From JAVBKE01 sp031554215 (GTDB lineage: Bacteria; Bacillota; Bacilli; JARBTR01): a stretch of 15,273 nt of DNA. The position numbers and the translations under genes were made by a program. Of the stretch, positions 5,866 through 12,856 are shown piece after piece (within the stretch, counting starts at the first letter, position 1; each line of letters opens with the position of its first letter). The DNA lies in the NCBI GenBank assembly GCA_031554215.1, contig JAVBKF010000010.1:1-15273 (forward strand), written 5' to 3'. The notes below the pieces were generated by a model that made no database searches, had not been told where the DNA came from, and was given only the letters and a program-made list of their open reading frames with translations.

Positions 5866-6870
5866 TTATTTCTGTGCTGTAAACTCTGGCAGAAAGGCAC
5901 TTGCCTCAGAAATCTCGACACCACTATAGTAATGCCCAACAATCTCCTTATACCGCTTGCCTTCTTTCGCCATACCATTAGCACCATACTGGCTCATGCC
6001 AACACCATGTCCATAACCTTTAGTATCAATAATAATTTGCCCATCTTTTTGCTTCCAAGTGAAATCGCTCGAGCGTAACCCAAGTTTTTCTCGCACTTCT
6101 TTTCCGGTAAAAATCTTGTCACCAATCTTAAACTTCGCCACACGCTTACCAGCTGTTTCTGCAATTTCTTTAACCTCTGCCCCTTTAGACAGTTTGACTG
6201 ACAGCCTTGCTTCCACATCTGCAACTGAAAATGCTGACTGACTATTGAATTTAGGCGATTCACTATCCCAATGACTATCAACACTTCTGAGATAAGGCAA
6301 GGAGCTCGACCAGTAGTCCTCTGAATTCTCCGTCAGACCATTGCTCGTTGAAAAAAAGGATGCTGTAATCGGTTGCCCATTATACGTGAGTACCTTGCCA
6401 CTCGTCTCTTCCACCGCTTGTCTAATTCTTGTGATTTTCCATTGATAGTCATTCTTCCACAAGCTCCTGAGTTCAGCATCACTTTTATAGACCTGATCTT
6501 TCACTGTATCTGTGACATCTCCACCCGAGAGATTGGTTGGCTCATTCATTTTTGCCTTGACAATGTAGGTACGTGCCGAAAGTGCTTGCGCTTTCAGTGC
6601 CTCCATTTCAAAGTCAGCCGGCATCTCAGTCGCAACAACACCAATAACATAATCCTCTAGTGGTATAGTTTCAACCGTTTGCGTGTTAGCCCTAAAAACA
6701 GCGACAACACCGCCTTGAACAACTGGGCTCGTTTTAACTACTGCTTCTTTTGAATCTTTTTTTGCGAGAGGGGCTTGTTCCTGATTTGGCATCACGAGCA
6801 AAGTTGGAATGATCATTACCATGACAAATAGAATCACGACGGCAACGAATACTGGTTGGAATTTTTTCAT
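5866..6870 (-). CDS. spoIID: Stage II sporulation protein D (SpoIID lytic transglycosylase)
   Basis: A 334-residue mother-cell membrane enzyme that cleaves peptidoglycan glycan strands to drive engulfment, working with SpoIIM and SpoIIP. A hydrophobic anchor covers about residues 7-27. The SpoIID domain begins near 60 with IPLEDYVIGVVATEMP, in which E82 matches the catalytic glutamate reported for SpoIID. ALKAQALSARTY (91-102) and GYGHGVGMSQYGANGMA (285-301) are family hallmarks. The length is normal. The ATG is preceded by an AGGGAGAG ribosome binding site. It lies between spoIIQ and murA as in other Bacillales, but spoIIQ and spoIID each have their own sporulation-type promoter. No clear terminator follows it. 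Confidence 0.97.
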   Translation of the reverse strand: MKKFQPVFVAVVILFVMVMIIPTLLVMPNQEQAPLAKKDSKEAVVKTSPVVQGGVVAVFRANTQTVETIPLEDYVIGVVATEMPADFEMEALKAQALSARTYIVKAKMNEPTNLSGGDVTDTVKDQVYKSDAELRSLWKNDYQWKITRIRQAVEETSGKVLTYNGQPITASFFSTSNGLTENSEDYWSSSLPYLRSVDSHWDSESPKFNSQSAFSVADVEARLSVKLSKGAEVKEIAETAGKRVAKFKIGDKIFTGKEVREKLGLRSSDFTWKQKDGQIIIDTKGYGHGVGMSQYGANGMAKEGKRYKEIVGHYYSGVEISEASAFLPEFTAQK

Positions 6871-6906
6871 ATTGGCTCTCCCTATTTTTGTTCTAGCATT
6901 GTAAAA

Positions 6907-6936
6907 TATCTATGCGTTTATACAGAAAAATATGAT
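6907..6936 (-). promoter_or_regulatory. Sigma-E type promoter of spoIID
   Basis: Reading leftward, ATCATATT (6936-6929) matches the sigma-E -35 consensus GKCATATT at seven of eight positions. After 14 bp comes CATAGATA (6914-6907), which keeps CATA and one further base of CATACAMT. Spacing and position, about 37 bases before the ATG, fit; the -10 match is imperfect. B. subtilis spoIID is a sigma-E gene. Confidence 0.5.
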
Positions 6937-7019
6937 GAAGAAAATAAATAACTATTTCTGACGTAGTACCACCAGCGATCCGTTTTTTAATTCGCAAATG
7001 GGATGAGTAGATTTGTTGA

Positions 7020-7265
7020 ACGTATTCAAGATTTACTAAATCGACGGATGAAATTGATGCCCAAATTGCAGCAGATGGTGTAGTATATTTACACAAGGAT
7101 GCCAAACAAATGCCAGTACGTGTGATAAAAATAACCTTGCCTTCTGGAAAAGAAGCTTTACACTTGCAAAATAGACTCATCCAACATAGATTATCCATAA
7201 CAAACCAAACGGAAAAAAGCACCTACAAAGTAGATGCGGGAATTAATTATACAATAAATATTTAG
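7020..7265 (+). pseudogene. Remnant of a transposase-like gene (IS4/DDE type suspected)
   Basis: Between spoIID and murA the plus strand has a stop-free frame of about 80 codons, from just after a TGA at 7017-7019 to a TAG at 7263-7265, with no ATG near its beginning and no ribosome binding site. Its translation is protein-like: DEIDAQIAADGVVYL, then MPVRVIKITLPSGKEAL. This last stretch resembles the 'pvRvikf.LpsGe.e.l.tnL' segment of IS4-family DDE transposases. An adjacent frame upstream contains FANGMSRFVERIQDLLNRR, suggesting at least one frameshift. The true product would be several times longer and no terminal inverted repeats are seen. I take it as a decayed internal fragment; the family assignment is tentative. 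Confidence 0.4.
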
Positions 7266-7281
7266 ATGATTGTAATGACCA

Positions 7282-8574
7282 TCAGGCAATGCTTGTGGTC
7301 TCAGCTTCAATGCTTACCTCTGTTACCCGTTCTACATTCGCCCCAAGTGCCATGAGCTTACTATGGAAATCAACGTAACCACGATCAAGATGCTTGAGTT
7401 TAGTTACGCAGGTAACACCGTCTGCAATCAGTCCGACTAGCACGAGCGCCGCAGCTGAACGTAAATCTGTAGAACTAACATCGGCACCTGAAACCTTCTT
7501 CATGCCATTGACAAGAACAGAGTGACCTTCAATTCTCACGTCTGCATTCATGCGATGAAATTCTTCTACATGCATAAACCGATTTTCAAACACAGTTTCT
7601 GTAATCACACTAGTACCCTTTGCACGTAGCATTAATGACATCATTTGTGACTGCATGTCTGTTGGGAATCCTGGATGCGGGAATGTCTTGATATCAACTG
7701 GTTGCAAATCGTCGTTGCCGATGACACGCAAACCTCCGTCTTCATCAATAATGGTAACCCCCATCTCTTCCATCTTCGCGATTACTGGAAATAAATGCTC
7801 ACGACATGCGCCTTTAATGAGCACATTGCCACCTGTAATGGCTGCTGCCACCATAAAGGTACCTGCTTCAATACGGTCATGAATAATCGAATGTTCCGCA
7901 CCAAATAGTTGTTCAACACCAATAATTGTAATCGTCGAAGTGCCTGCCCCTAAGATTTGACCGCCCATTTTATTGATAAAATCAGCAAGATCCTTAATCT
8001 CAGGTTCCTGTGCAGCATTTTGAATAATTGTTATACCCTCGGCAAGTGATGCTGCCATCATAATATTTTCCGTTGCGCCAACGCTTGGAAAGTCAAAATA
8101 AATTGTCGCGCCATGCAACTTCCCGTCGACTTCCGCATCGACGTAGCCATTCTCTACTCGAATACGTGCACCCATCGCTTCAAATCCTTTGAGATGTAGC
8201 TCAATCGGCCTTGAACCAATGGCACATCCACCAGGAAGTGCAACTCTAGCCTTGCCTTTACGAGCAAGCAGTGCACCCATCACAAGAATTGATGCTCGCA
8301 TTTTTCTTACATATTCTATTGGTGCTTCAAAATCTAAATCCTTAGAAGCATCTACAGTAATGACATTCTCAGCGAATGTGACGTCTGCCTTGAGTGAACG
8401 TAACACCTCATTAATAGTGTACACATCTGAAAGCTCTGGCGAATTGCGTAGTACGCTATAGCCCTCGCTTGCAAGTAGGGATGCTGCTAAGATCGGCAAA
8501 ACCGCATTCTTTGCGCCCTCTACTTGGACAGTTCCTTCAAGTTTACTTCCTCCGCGGACTAATATCTTTTCCAA
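7282..8574 (-). CDS. murA: UDP-N-acetylglucosamine 1-carboxyvinyltransferase MurA
   Basis: A cytosolic enzyme that transfers enolpyruvate from PEP to UDP-GlcNAc, the first committed step of peptidoglycan synthesis. From the TTG at 8574 it has 430 residues, normal for the family. K22 (GAKNAVLP), the catalytic cysteine C117 in LPGGCAIGSRPI, and the catalytic aspartate D306 in GFPTDMQ are all present, so it should be active and of the fosfomycin-sensitive cysteine type. An ATG at 8598 extends the frame by eight codons but lacks a ribosome binding site. GGAGGGG lies six bases before the TTG, and translation from there gives the family-typical MEKILVRGGS start. It follows ywmB by 32 bases and is probably co-transcribed. 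The location beside spoIID matches the MurAA paralogue of Bacillus. Confidence 0.97.
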   Translation of the reverse strand: MEKILVRGGSKLEGTVQVEGAKNAVLPILAASLLASEGYSVLRNSPELSDVYTINEVLRSLKADVTFAENVITVDASKDLDFEAPIEYVRKMRASILVMGALLARKGKARVALPGGCAIGSRPIELHLKGFEAMGARIRVENGYVDAEVDGKLHGATIYFDFPSVGATENIMMAASLAEGITIIQNAAQEPEIKDLADFINKMGGQILGAGTSTITIIGVEQLFGAEHSIIHDRIEAGTFMVAAAITGGNVLIKGACREHLFPVIAKMEEMGVTIIDEDGGLRVIGNDDLQPVDIKTFPHPGFPTDMQSQMMSLMLRAKGTSVITETVFENRFMHVEEFHRMNADVRIEGHSVLVNGMKKVSGADVSSTDLRSAAALVLVGLIADGVTCVTKLKHLDRGYVDFHSKLMALGANVERVTEVSIEAETTSIA

Positions 8575-8606
8575 ATGAGTCCCCTCCGCGCTATTCATTT
8601 TACATA

Positions 8607-9293
8607 TTAATATTCATTAATAATGATCGGGGTTCCAACAGTGAATCTAAGTGATCCATCTCCCTCACCACTTCTAAATGCGAATTGCAAATTCATATGA
8701 TTTGCCAAGCCATTAGTAAAGAACTGACTTTCGGCAGAGCAACTTAGAAAACCCTCTTCTTCTGTCTGCTCAATCATTTTTGCATCAAAATCGTCTAACC
8801 ACTTTGACCGCATTTTTAACGAGTCCTTATCCATATTACCATCAGTCAAGCCAGTCAAACAAGAAAAACTTTTAGCATCATCACTAAAACTTTGCCTTGC
8901 CAACAAATTGAGTAAGAATATTCTTGAATCCGTGTTCCATTTATTTCCACTTACTGTATAAAGTATCATTGATTTTTCATCGCCCTGTGCGATGATTCTT
9001 GCGGATACTTGCATTCTTAACTGAGGAATATCTTTACTTGCAGTCATAGAAGAACGGTCTGTCTGCACAAATGTAAATTGGTTTTCTTTCTGAAACAATC
9101 GACCAATATCGCTACTGCTTTTAGCTTGTTCATCTCGAACCACAACGGTCCACCCACTGATGGAAGCATCAGGATTATGTTGCTGAACAAGACTGATTAG
9201 TTGTTCAATATCAGTTACAGCAGTAGCATTTGAGGTGTCAAATTGGAGAAATAATAGCAAAAAAGGGTACACTAACATCATATAACGCTTCAT
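8607..9293 (-). CDS. ywmB: YwmB-family secreted or membrane-associated protein
   Basis: From the ATG at 9293 the product has 228 residues. The N-terminus (about 1-25) is a signal-like segment, KRYMMLVYPFLLLFLQF, ending in ATA, a possible cleavage site after A25. The rest is soluble, with two single cysteines followed by a short paired stretch (SCSAE), and ends in GTPIIINEY, a typical YwmB-family terminus. The biochemical function of the family is not established. Identity rests on the C-terminus, the size, and the position between ywzB and murA, as in B. subtilis. A GTG at 9305 extends the frame by four codons but overlaps the ribosome binding site GGGGAGTGA, so the ATG at 9293 is preferred. 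That ribosome binding site lies in a predicted hairpin. Confidence 0.85.
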   Translation of the reverse strand: MKRYMMLVYPFLLLFLQFDTSNATAVTDIEQLISLVQQHNPDASISGWTVVVRDEQAKSSSDIGRLFQKENQFTFVQTDRSSMTASKDIPQLRMQVSARIIAQGDEKSMILYTVSGNKWNTDSRIFLLNLLARQSFSDDAKSFSCLTGLTDGNMDKDSLKMRSKWLDDFDAKMIEQTEEEGFLSCSAESQFFTNGLANHMNLQFAFRSGEGDGSLRFTVGTPIIINEY

Positions 9294-9301
9294 ATAAAAT
9301 T

Positions 9302-9335
9302 TCACTCCCCATAATCATTTTTTCCGGGAGAGTGA
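9302..9335 (-). promoter_or_regulatory. Hairpin masking the ywmB ribosome binding site
   Basis: In the ywmB mRNA, UCACUCUCCC (from 9335 to 9326) can pair with GGGGAGUGA (9310-9302) over nine base pairs with one bulged U and a 15-base loop. The 3' arm is the ribosome binding site itself. No U-run follows, so this is not a terminator. It may limit ywmB translation. Confidence 0.5.
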
Positions 9336-9350
9336 CTTTACATACTAGAT

Positions 9351-9372
9351 ATTAATTCCAATTGAAATTAAT
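9351..9372. promoter_or_regulatory. 22-bp near-perfect palindrome upstream of ywmB
   Basis: The 22 bases at 9351-9372 form a dyad in which ten of eleven base pairs match: ATTAATT, one mismatched pair, then CAATTG at the centre. It lies about 58 bp upstream of the ywmB ATG, within the expected promoter region, and could be an operator. The AT-rich 170 bases beyond it (9373-9542) hold no gene and no promoter I can assign with confidence. Confidence 0.45.
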
Positions 9373-9542
9373 GTGTGTATTTTGTTCAAAATGGTGATGA
9401 TACCAGTGCTGAAAATAACGACTGACAGCTTTATTTTACCCTTATTGATCATCCAATCAGTTCACAGCATATTTTCAACTAAAACGAGTAACGCTAATCC
9501 AGCGATATTTTCTGTTTAAAACCCAATTGCTATCTGTGAATC

Positions 9543-9590
9543 AAAAAGGTGTGGAAGCTGTATGCCTTTTAAGCAACTAGCTTCCACACC
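9543..9590 (-). terminator. Strong intrinsic terminator of the nuo-ywzB operon
   Basis: GGTGTGGAAGCT (9548-9559) and AGCTTCCACACC (9579-9590) form a perfect 12-bp stem. On the minus strand it is followed by TTTTT (plus-strand A's at 9543-9547). It begins four bases after the ywzB stop and separates the complex I transcript from ywmB-murA. Confidence 0.92.
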
Positions 9591-9594
9591 AACT

Positions 9595-9834
9595 TTAATT
9601 ATTAAAATAACCGGATAACATCGCGCCAAGTTGTAAATAGTCGATAAAGAAATTACTAACAACCGAGCCTAATGCAATTGTCACAAGTATAAATAACAAC
9701 CTTGCTTGGAATACTTTGTTAGCACGCAACAATTTATCAAAATTAACCGCTTGTAGTGACCACCAGGCGAGTGCAATAAAGCATAAATGAGAAATAATCG
9801 CGATGGTAGCACCGCTTGCACTATAATAATCCAT
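9595..9834 (-). CDS. ywzB: DUF1146-family small membrane protein YwzB
   Basis: A 79-residue protein with two predicted membrane helices (about 7-29 and 44-66) and a short hydrophilic loop between them (NFDKLLRANK). Size, pattern and position match YwzB, the DUF1146 protein that in B. subtilis lies between the ATP synthase operon and ywmB-murAA. Here complex I genes take the place of the ATP synthase genes upstream. Its function is unknown. It follows nuoN by 18 bases with GAGGTGA before the ATG, so it is the last cistron of the nuo transcript. A role in respiratory complex assembly is only a guess from this placement. Confidence 0.88.
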   Translation of the reverse strand: MDYYSASGATIAIISHLCFIALAWWSLQAVNFDKLLRANKVFQARLLFILVTIALGSVVSNFFIDYLQLGAMLSGYFNN

Positions 9835-9852
9835 GTTTCACCTCAATTCTGG

Positions 9853-11334
9853 TTAGGACAAAATACCGCTTAGGAAATTAAATCCAATACTCGGTATGAT
9901 TCCGAGTACAATCGTACTAACGGCACAAAATCCAATCACCAGCATCACAGCAACAGGAACATGTAGTCTGCTACTACTCCTTGCTTGTCTGAAAAAGATT
10001 TGTGTTGTCATTCCAAAATAGTATACATAGGAAATCACTGTTGCCAGAAGCAGGACAGCAGCAAAAACATATAGCTGTGCTGATTGACTCAATAGCAGCA
10101 TGAATATATTGAGCTTACCAATGAACCCGGCGGTCAGCGGTATACCTGCCAGTGATAAAATAAATATTGTTGCACAAACCGCTAGGATTGGTGAACGCTG
10201 GTAAAGCCCCGCAAATACTGTCATTGTTTCTGGCTCTGATTCATCCATCACAACTTGCACAATCGCAAATAAGCCAATTGTCATGAGCATATATGCGAGT
10301 AGGTAAAACCAAATTGTCTCGTAAGTAAATGTTGCATCAAAGACAGAGAATGCAAGTAGCAAGTAACCTGCGTGAGCGATTCCTGAATACGCCATTAATC
10401 GTTTCACTTTTCTTTGTCGTAATGCCAAAATATTGCCATAAAGCATCGTAATACAAGCGACAACACCAATTAATATCTGCCCTGATTCAAAGATGTTATA
10501 ATCGCCATCAGAATTTAAGAACAATGTATAGAAGAGGCGCATCAATAGGATAAAACCTGCTGATTTAGATACAACACTTAAAAAGGCTGTGACAGGCACT
10601 GTAGAGCCCTCATAAACATCCGGAGCCCACATCTGAAATGGTACACTGGCAATTTTAAACGAAACACCCACTAAAATCATAATAAAGGCAATCACAATCA
10701 GGTACTCAAGCTGCTCTGTTGCGATTATTGACAGGTTTTCCTGAATCACAAGCATGTTCGTTGAGCCTGTCAGTCCATAGATATAACTGAATCCAAACAG
10801 CGTGATTGCTGCTGAAATACCACCGCTAACGACATATTTCAACGCCGCTTCATTGGATTTCAGATTGTTTTTCCGGAGCCCAACGAGCACATAGGAAGAT
10901 AGCGAAAGTAGCTCGAGTGCTACAAATAGTGTCACTAAGTCGTAGCTCGAAGCTAGCATCATACCGCCGAGAAGCGCAGATAGGAAGAGCATATAGTATT
11001 CAGCACGATATGGCTCGAGCCTTTCCTTCGGCTGATAATTTGTTGCAAGTAACAGTACAAGGGCTGCACCAGTCAAAATCAGCAATTTAAACGCCCTTGA
11101 GACACCATCAATATAGACCGTGTTATTAATTAGCATCGCCGGGTCATCATTTAGCTGGAAAACCACTGCGATGAGCGCAGCCACAACACCAGCGAATGCA
11201 AGGTAACCCAGAGAGACCCGGGAAGCCGCTTTACGCATCAATAAATCTGCGAGTAGCACGCCAATCATCGTACAGATGATAATCCCTTCTGGTAGCAGTA
11301 TGCGCCAGTCGAGTGAGGTCATTTCTTGTAGCAT
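9853..11334 (-). CDS. nuoN: NADH-quinone oxidoreductase subunit N
   Basis: An antiporter-like, proton-translocating membrane subunit of complex I, counterpart of mitochondrial ND2. From the ATG at 11334 it is 493 residues and almost entirely hydrophobic helices. Conserved charges in the expected helices include E141 (ALELLSLSSYVLVG), K227 (SFKIASVPFQMWAPDVYEG) and K257 (SVVSKSAGF), likely proton-path residues matching E. coli NuoN E133, K217 and K247. A TTG at 11352 extends the frame into nuoM. GGTGATC just before the ATG makes 11334 the better start. The nuoM stop is four bases upstream (TGA-TCGT-ATG), so translation is probably coupled. Confidence 0.95.
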   Translation of the reverse strand: MLQEMTSLDWRILLPEGIIICTMIGVLLADLLMRKAASRVSLGYLAFAGVVAALIAVVFQLNDDPAMLINNTVYIDGVSRAFKLLILTGAALVLLLATNYQPKERLEPYRAEYYMLFLSALLGGMMLASSYDLVTLFVALELLSLSSYVLVGLRKNNLKSNEAALKYVVSGGISAAITLFGFSYIYGLTGSTNMLVIQENLSIIATEQLEYLIVIAFIMILVGVSFKIASVPFQMWAPDVYEGSTVPVTAFLSVVSKSAGFILLMRLFYTLFLNSDGDYNIFESGQILIGVVACITMLYGNILALRQRKVKRLMAYSGIAHAGYLLLAFSVFDATFTYETIWFYLLAYMLMTIGLFAIVQVVMDESEPETMTVFAGLYQRSPILAVCATIFILSLAGIPLTAGFIGKLNIFMLLLSQSAQLYVFAAVLLLATVISYVYYFGMTTQIFFRQARSSSRLHVPVAVMLVIGFCAVSTIVLGIIPSIGFNFLSGILS

Positions 11335-11338
11335 ACGA

Positions 11339-12856
11339 TCACCATCCCTCAATTCTTTGCACTAGGAAATTGATAAACTCACCTAGGTCTTCACCAAGTA
11401 ACATCGGATAAATACCAAGCACGGTGATAAAACAAGTTAGAAACGCCACTGGTATGGCTTCCAAAGCACTAATATCTTTAAAAGAAGATATATGACTTGG
11501 CAATTTCAATTCACCAAATGTCATTCTCATTGTGGCATTTAAAATATACGCTGCTGTAATCACTAAGGAAATTGTTGCCACGACCGCAAGGACTCTTTCC
11601 GTTTGGAATAAACCAACAAATGTCATCATTTCACTCACGAAATTTGCGAGCCCTGGTAATCCTAGCAGTGCCATTGAGCTGAATAACAAGACCCCTGAGA
11701 ACATTGGTGCCTGTTTCGCCAGTCCGCCTACTTGGTAAATATCTGTCGTTTTCGTACGATCATAAAGGATACCGACTAGGAAGAATAATAGCGCAGATAG
11801 GAGACCATGTGAAATCAGCTGGAAAATTGCGCCTTGGAAACCCATTGCATTCATAGCGCCAAGCCCCATCAAAACAAAGCCCATATGGGAAACAGATGAA
11901 TAAGCCAGCATCAATTTGAAATCGGTTTGCACAAATGCAAGGAATGCCCCGTAGAGCAAATTAAACACACCAAGCAGTGCTAAGAATGGCGCAATGTCAT
12001 GAAACTGTTCAGGGAACATCTCAAGTCCAAAACGGATTAATCCGTAGGCTCCAATTTTGAGGAGCACGCCAGAATGAAGCATTACGACCGGGATTGGTGC
12101 TTGCGTATGCATTTTTAACATCCAAGAATGGAATGGGAACGATGGCAATTTAATGGAGAATGCCAAGACAACACCGATGAGTAACGTCATTTTCATTTGA
12201 TCTGTCATCAGTGACTGCGTCGGGTCTGCCAAGTTATCAATTAAATAATTAATATCTGTTGTCCCAACAGTTGCCTGAATCGTCATAATGACGAGTAGCA
12301 AGATCGCTGACCCAATGCCATTATAAATCAAGAAACGATAGGCTGCTTTTTCCTTTTGCTCATAGCCCCATTTTCCAACAAGGAAGAAGGCCGAAACCAG
12401 TGTCATTTCAAAGAAAAGGAAGAAGAGAATCATGTTTCCTGCGCTGAACACCCCGAGCATGCCCACTTCAAGCAGTAGGAACAGTGCATAATACCCTTTG
12501 AGCTCTGTGATTATTTTATAAGAGGCAATTGCTGCAAAGGTTGTTAAAAACGCCGTTAATAGTAACATAGTCATTGAAAATACATCAATGTTCATTTGAT
12601 AGTCAACAATAAAATTTTGTCCATTACCATTGCTGCCGTTTCCGAATTGAAACCAATCGAGCCTGAGTGCAAAATCACTCAGCGGTTTCCCCATTCGGTG
12701 CGCGACAAAGATATAGCTGATTGTCACAAGCGATGGTAAAGTAGCTAAAACGCCCACCAGCTGAATGAGCTTTGTTTTGTTTTTTGGTAAACAAAGGATG
12801 ATGATCATCCCAATGAGCGGTGAAAAGACAAGGAAGTTCAGTACTATTGAATCCAA
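11339..12856 (-). CDS. nuoM: NADH-quinone oxidoreductase subunit M
   Basis: A 505-residue antiporter-like membrane subunit of complex I (ND4 homologue). Key proton-channel residues are E150 (FFEMTLVSAFFLVG), K236 (SIKLPSFPFHSWM) and K267 (HSGVLLKIGAYGL), matching E. coli NuoM E144, K234 and K265. A short Gly/Asn-rich loop, GNGSNGNGQ (about 72-80), precedes the NIDVFSMTMLL segment. The start is TTG, with GGGGGG eight bases upstream. Both lie inside the last codons of nuoL, giving a 13-base overlap and likely translational coupling. No better ATG exists near the N-terminus. Confidence 0.95.
   Translation of the reverse strand: MDSIVLNFLVFSPLIGMIIILCLPKNKTKLIQLVGVLATLPSLVTISYIFVAHRMGKPLSDFALRLDWFQFGNGSNGNGQNFIVDYQMNIDVFSMTMLLLTAFLTTFAAIASYKIITELKGYYALFLLLEVGMLGVFSAGNMILFFLFFEMTLVSAFFLVGKWGYEQKEKAAYRFLIYNGIGSAILLLVIMTIQATVGTTDINYLIDNLADPTQSLMTDQMKMTLLIGVVLAFSIKLPSFPFHSWMLKMHTQAPIPVVMLHSGVLLKIGAYGLIRFGLEMFPEQFHDIAPFLALLGVFNLLYGAFLAFVQTDFKLMLAYSSVSHMGFVLMGLGAMNAMGFQGAIFQLISHGLLSALLFFLVGILYDRTKTTDIYQVGGLAKQAPMFSGVLLFSSMALLGLPGLANFVSEMMTFVGLFQTERVLAVVATISLVITAAYILNATMRMTFGELKLPSHISSFKDISALEAIPVAFLTCFITVLGIYPMLLGEDLGEFINFLVQRIEGW

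Noticed and set aside
6893..7222. Minus-strand 109-codon open frame between spoIID and murA
   Set aside because: It has no ribosome binding site and an unnatural Cys/Trp-rich start. It lies antisense to the more protein-like plus-strand transposase remnant and overlaps the spoIID promoter region.
7265..7283. Possible terminator hairpin right at the murA stop
   Set aside because: The stem is only six pairs with a wobble, overlaps the stop codon and lacks a real U-run.
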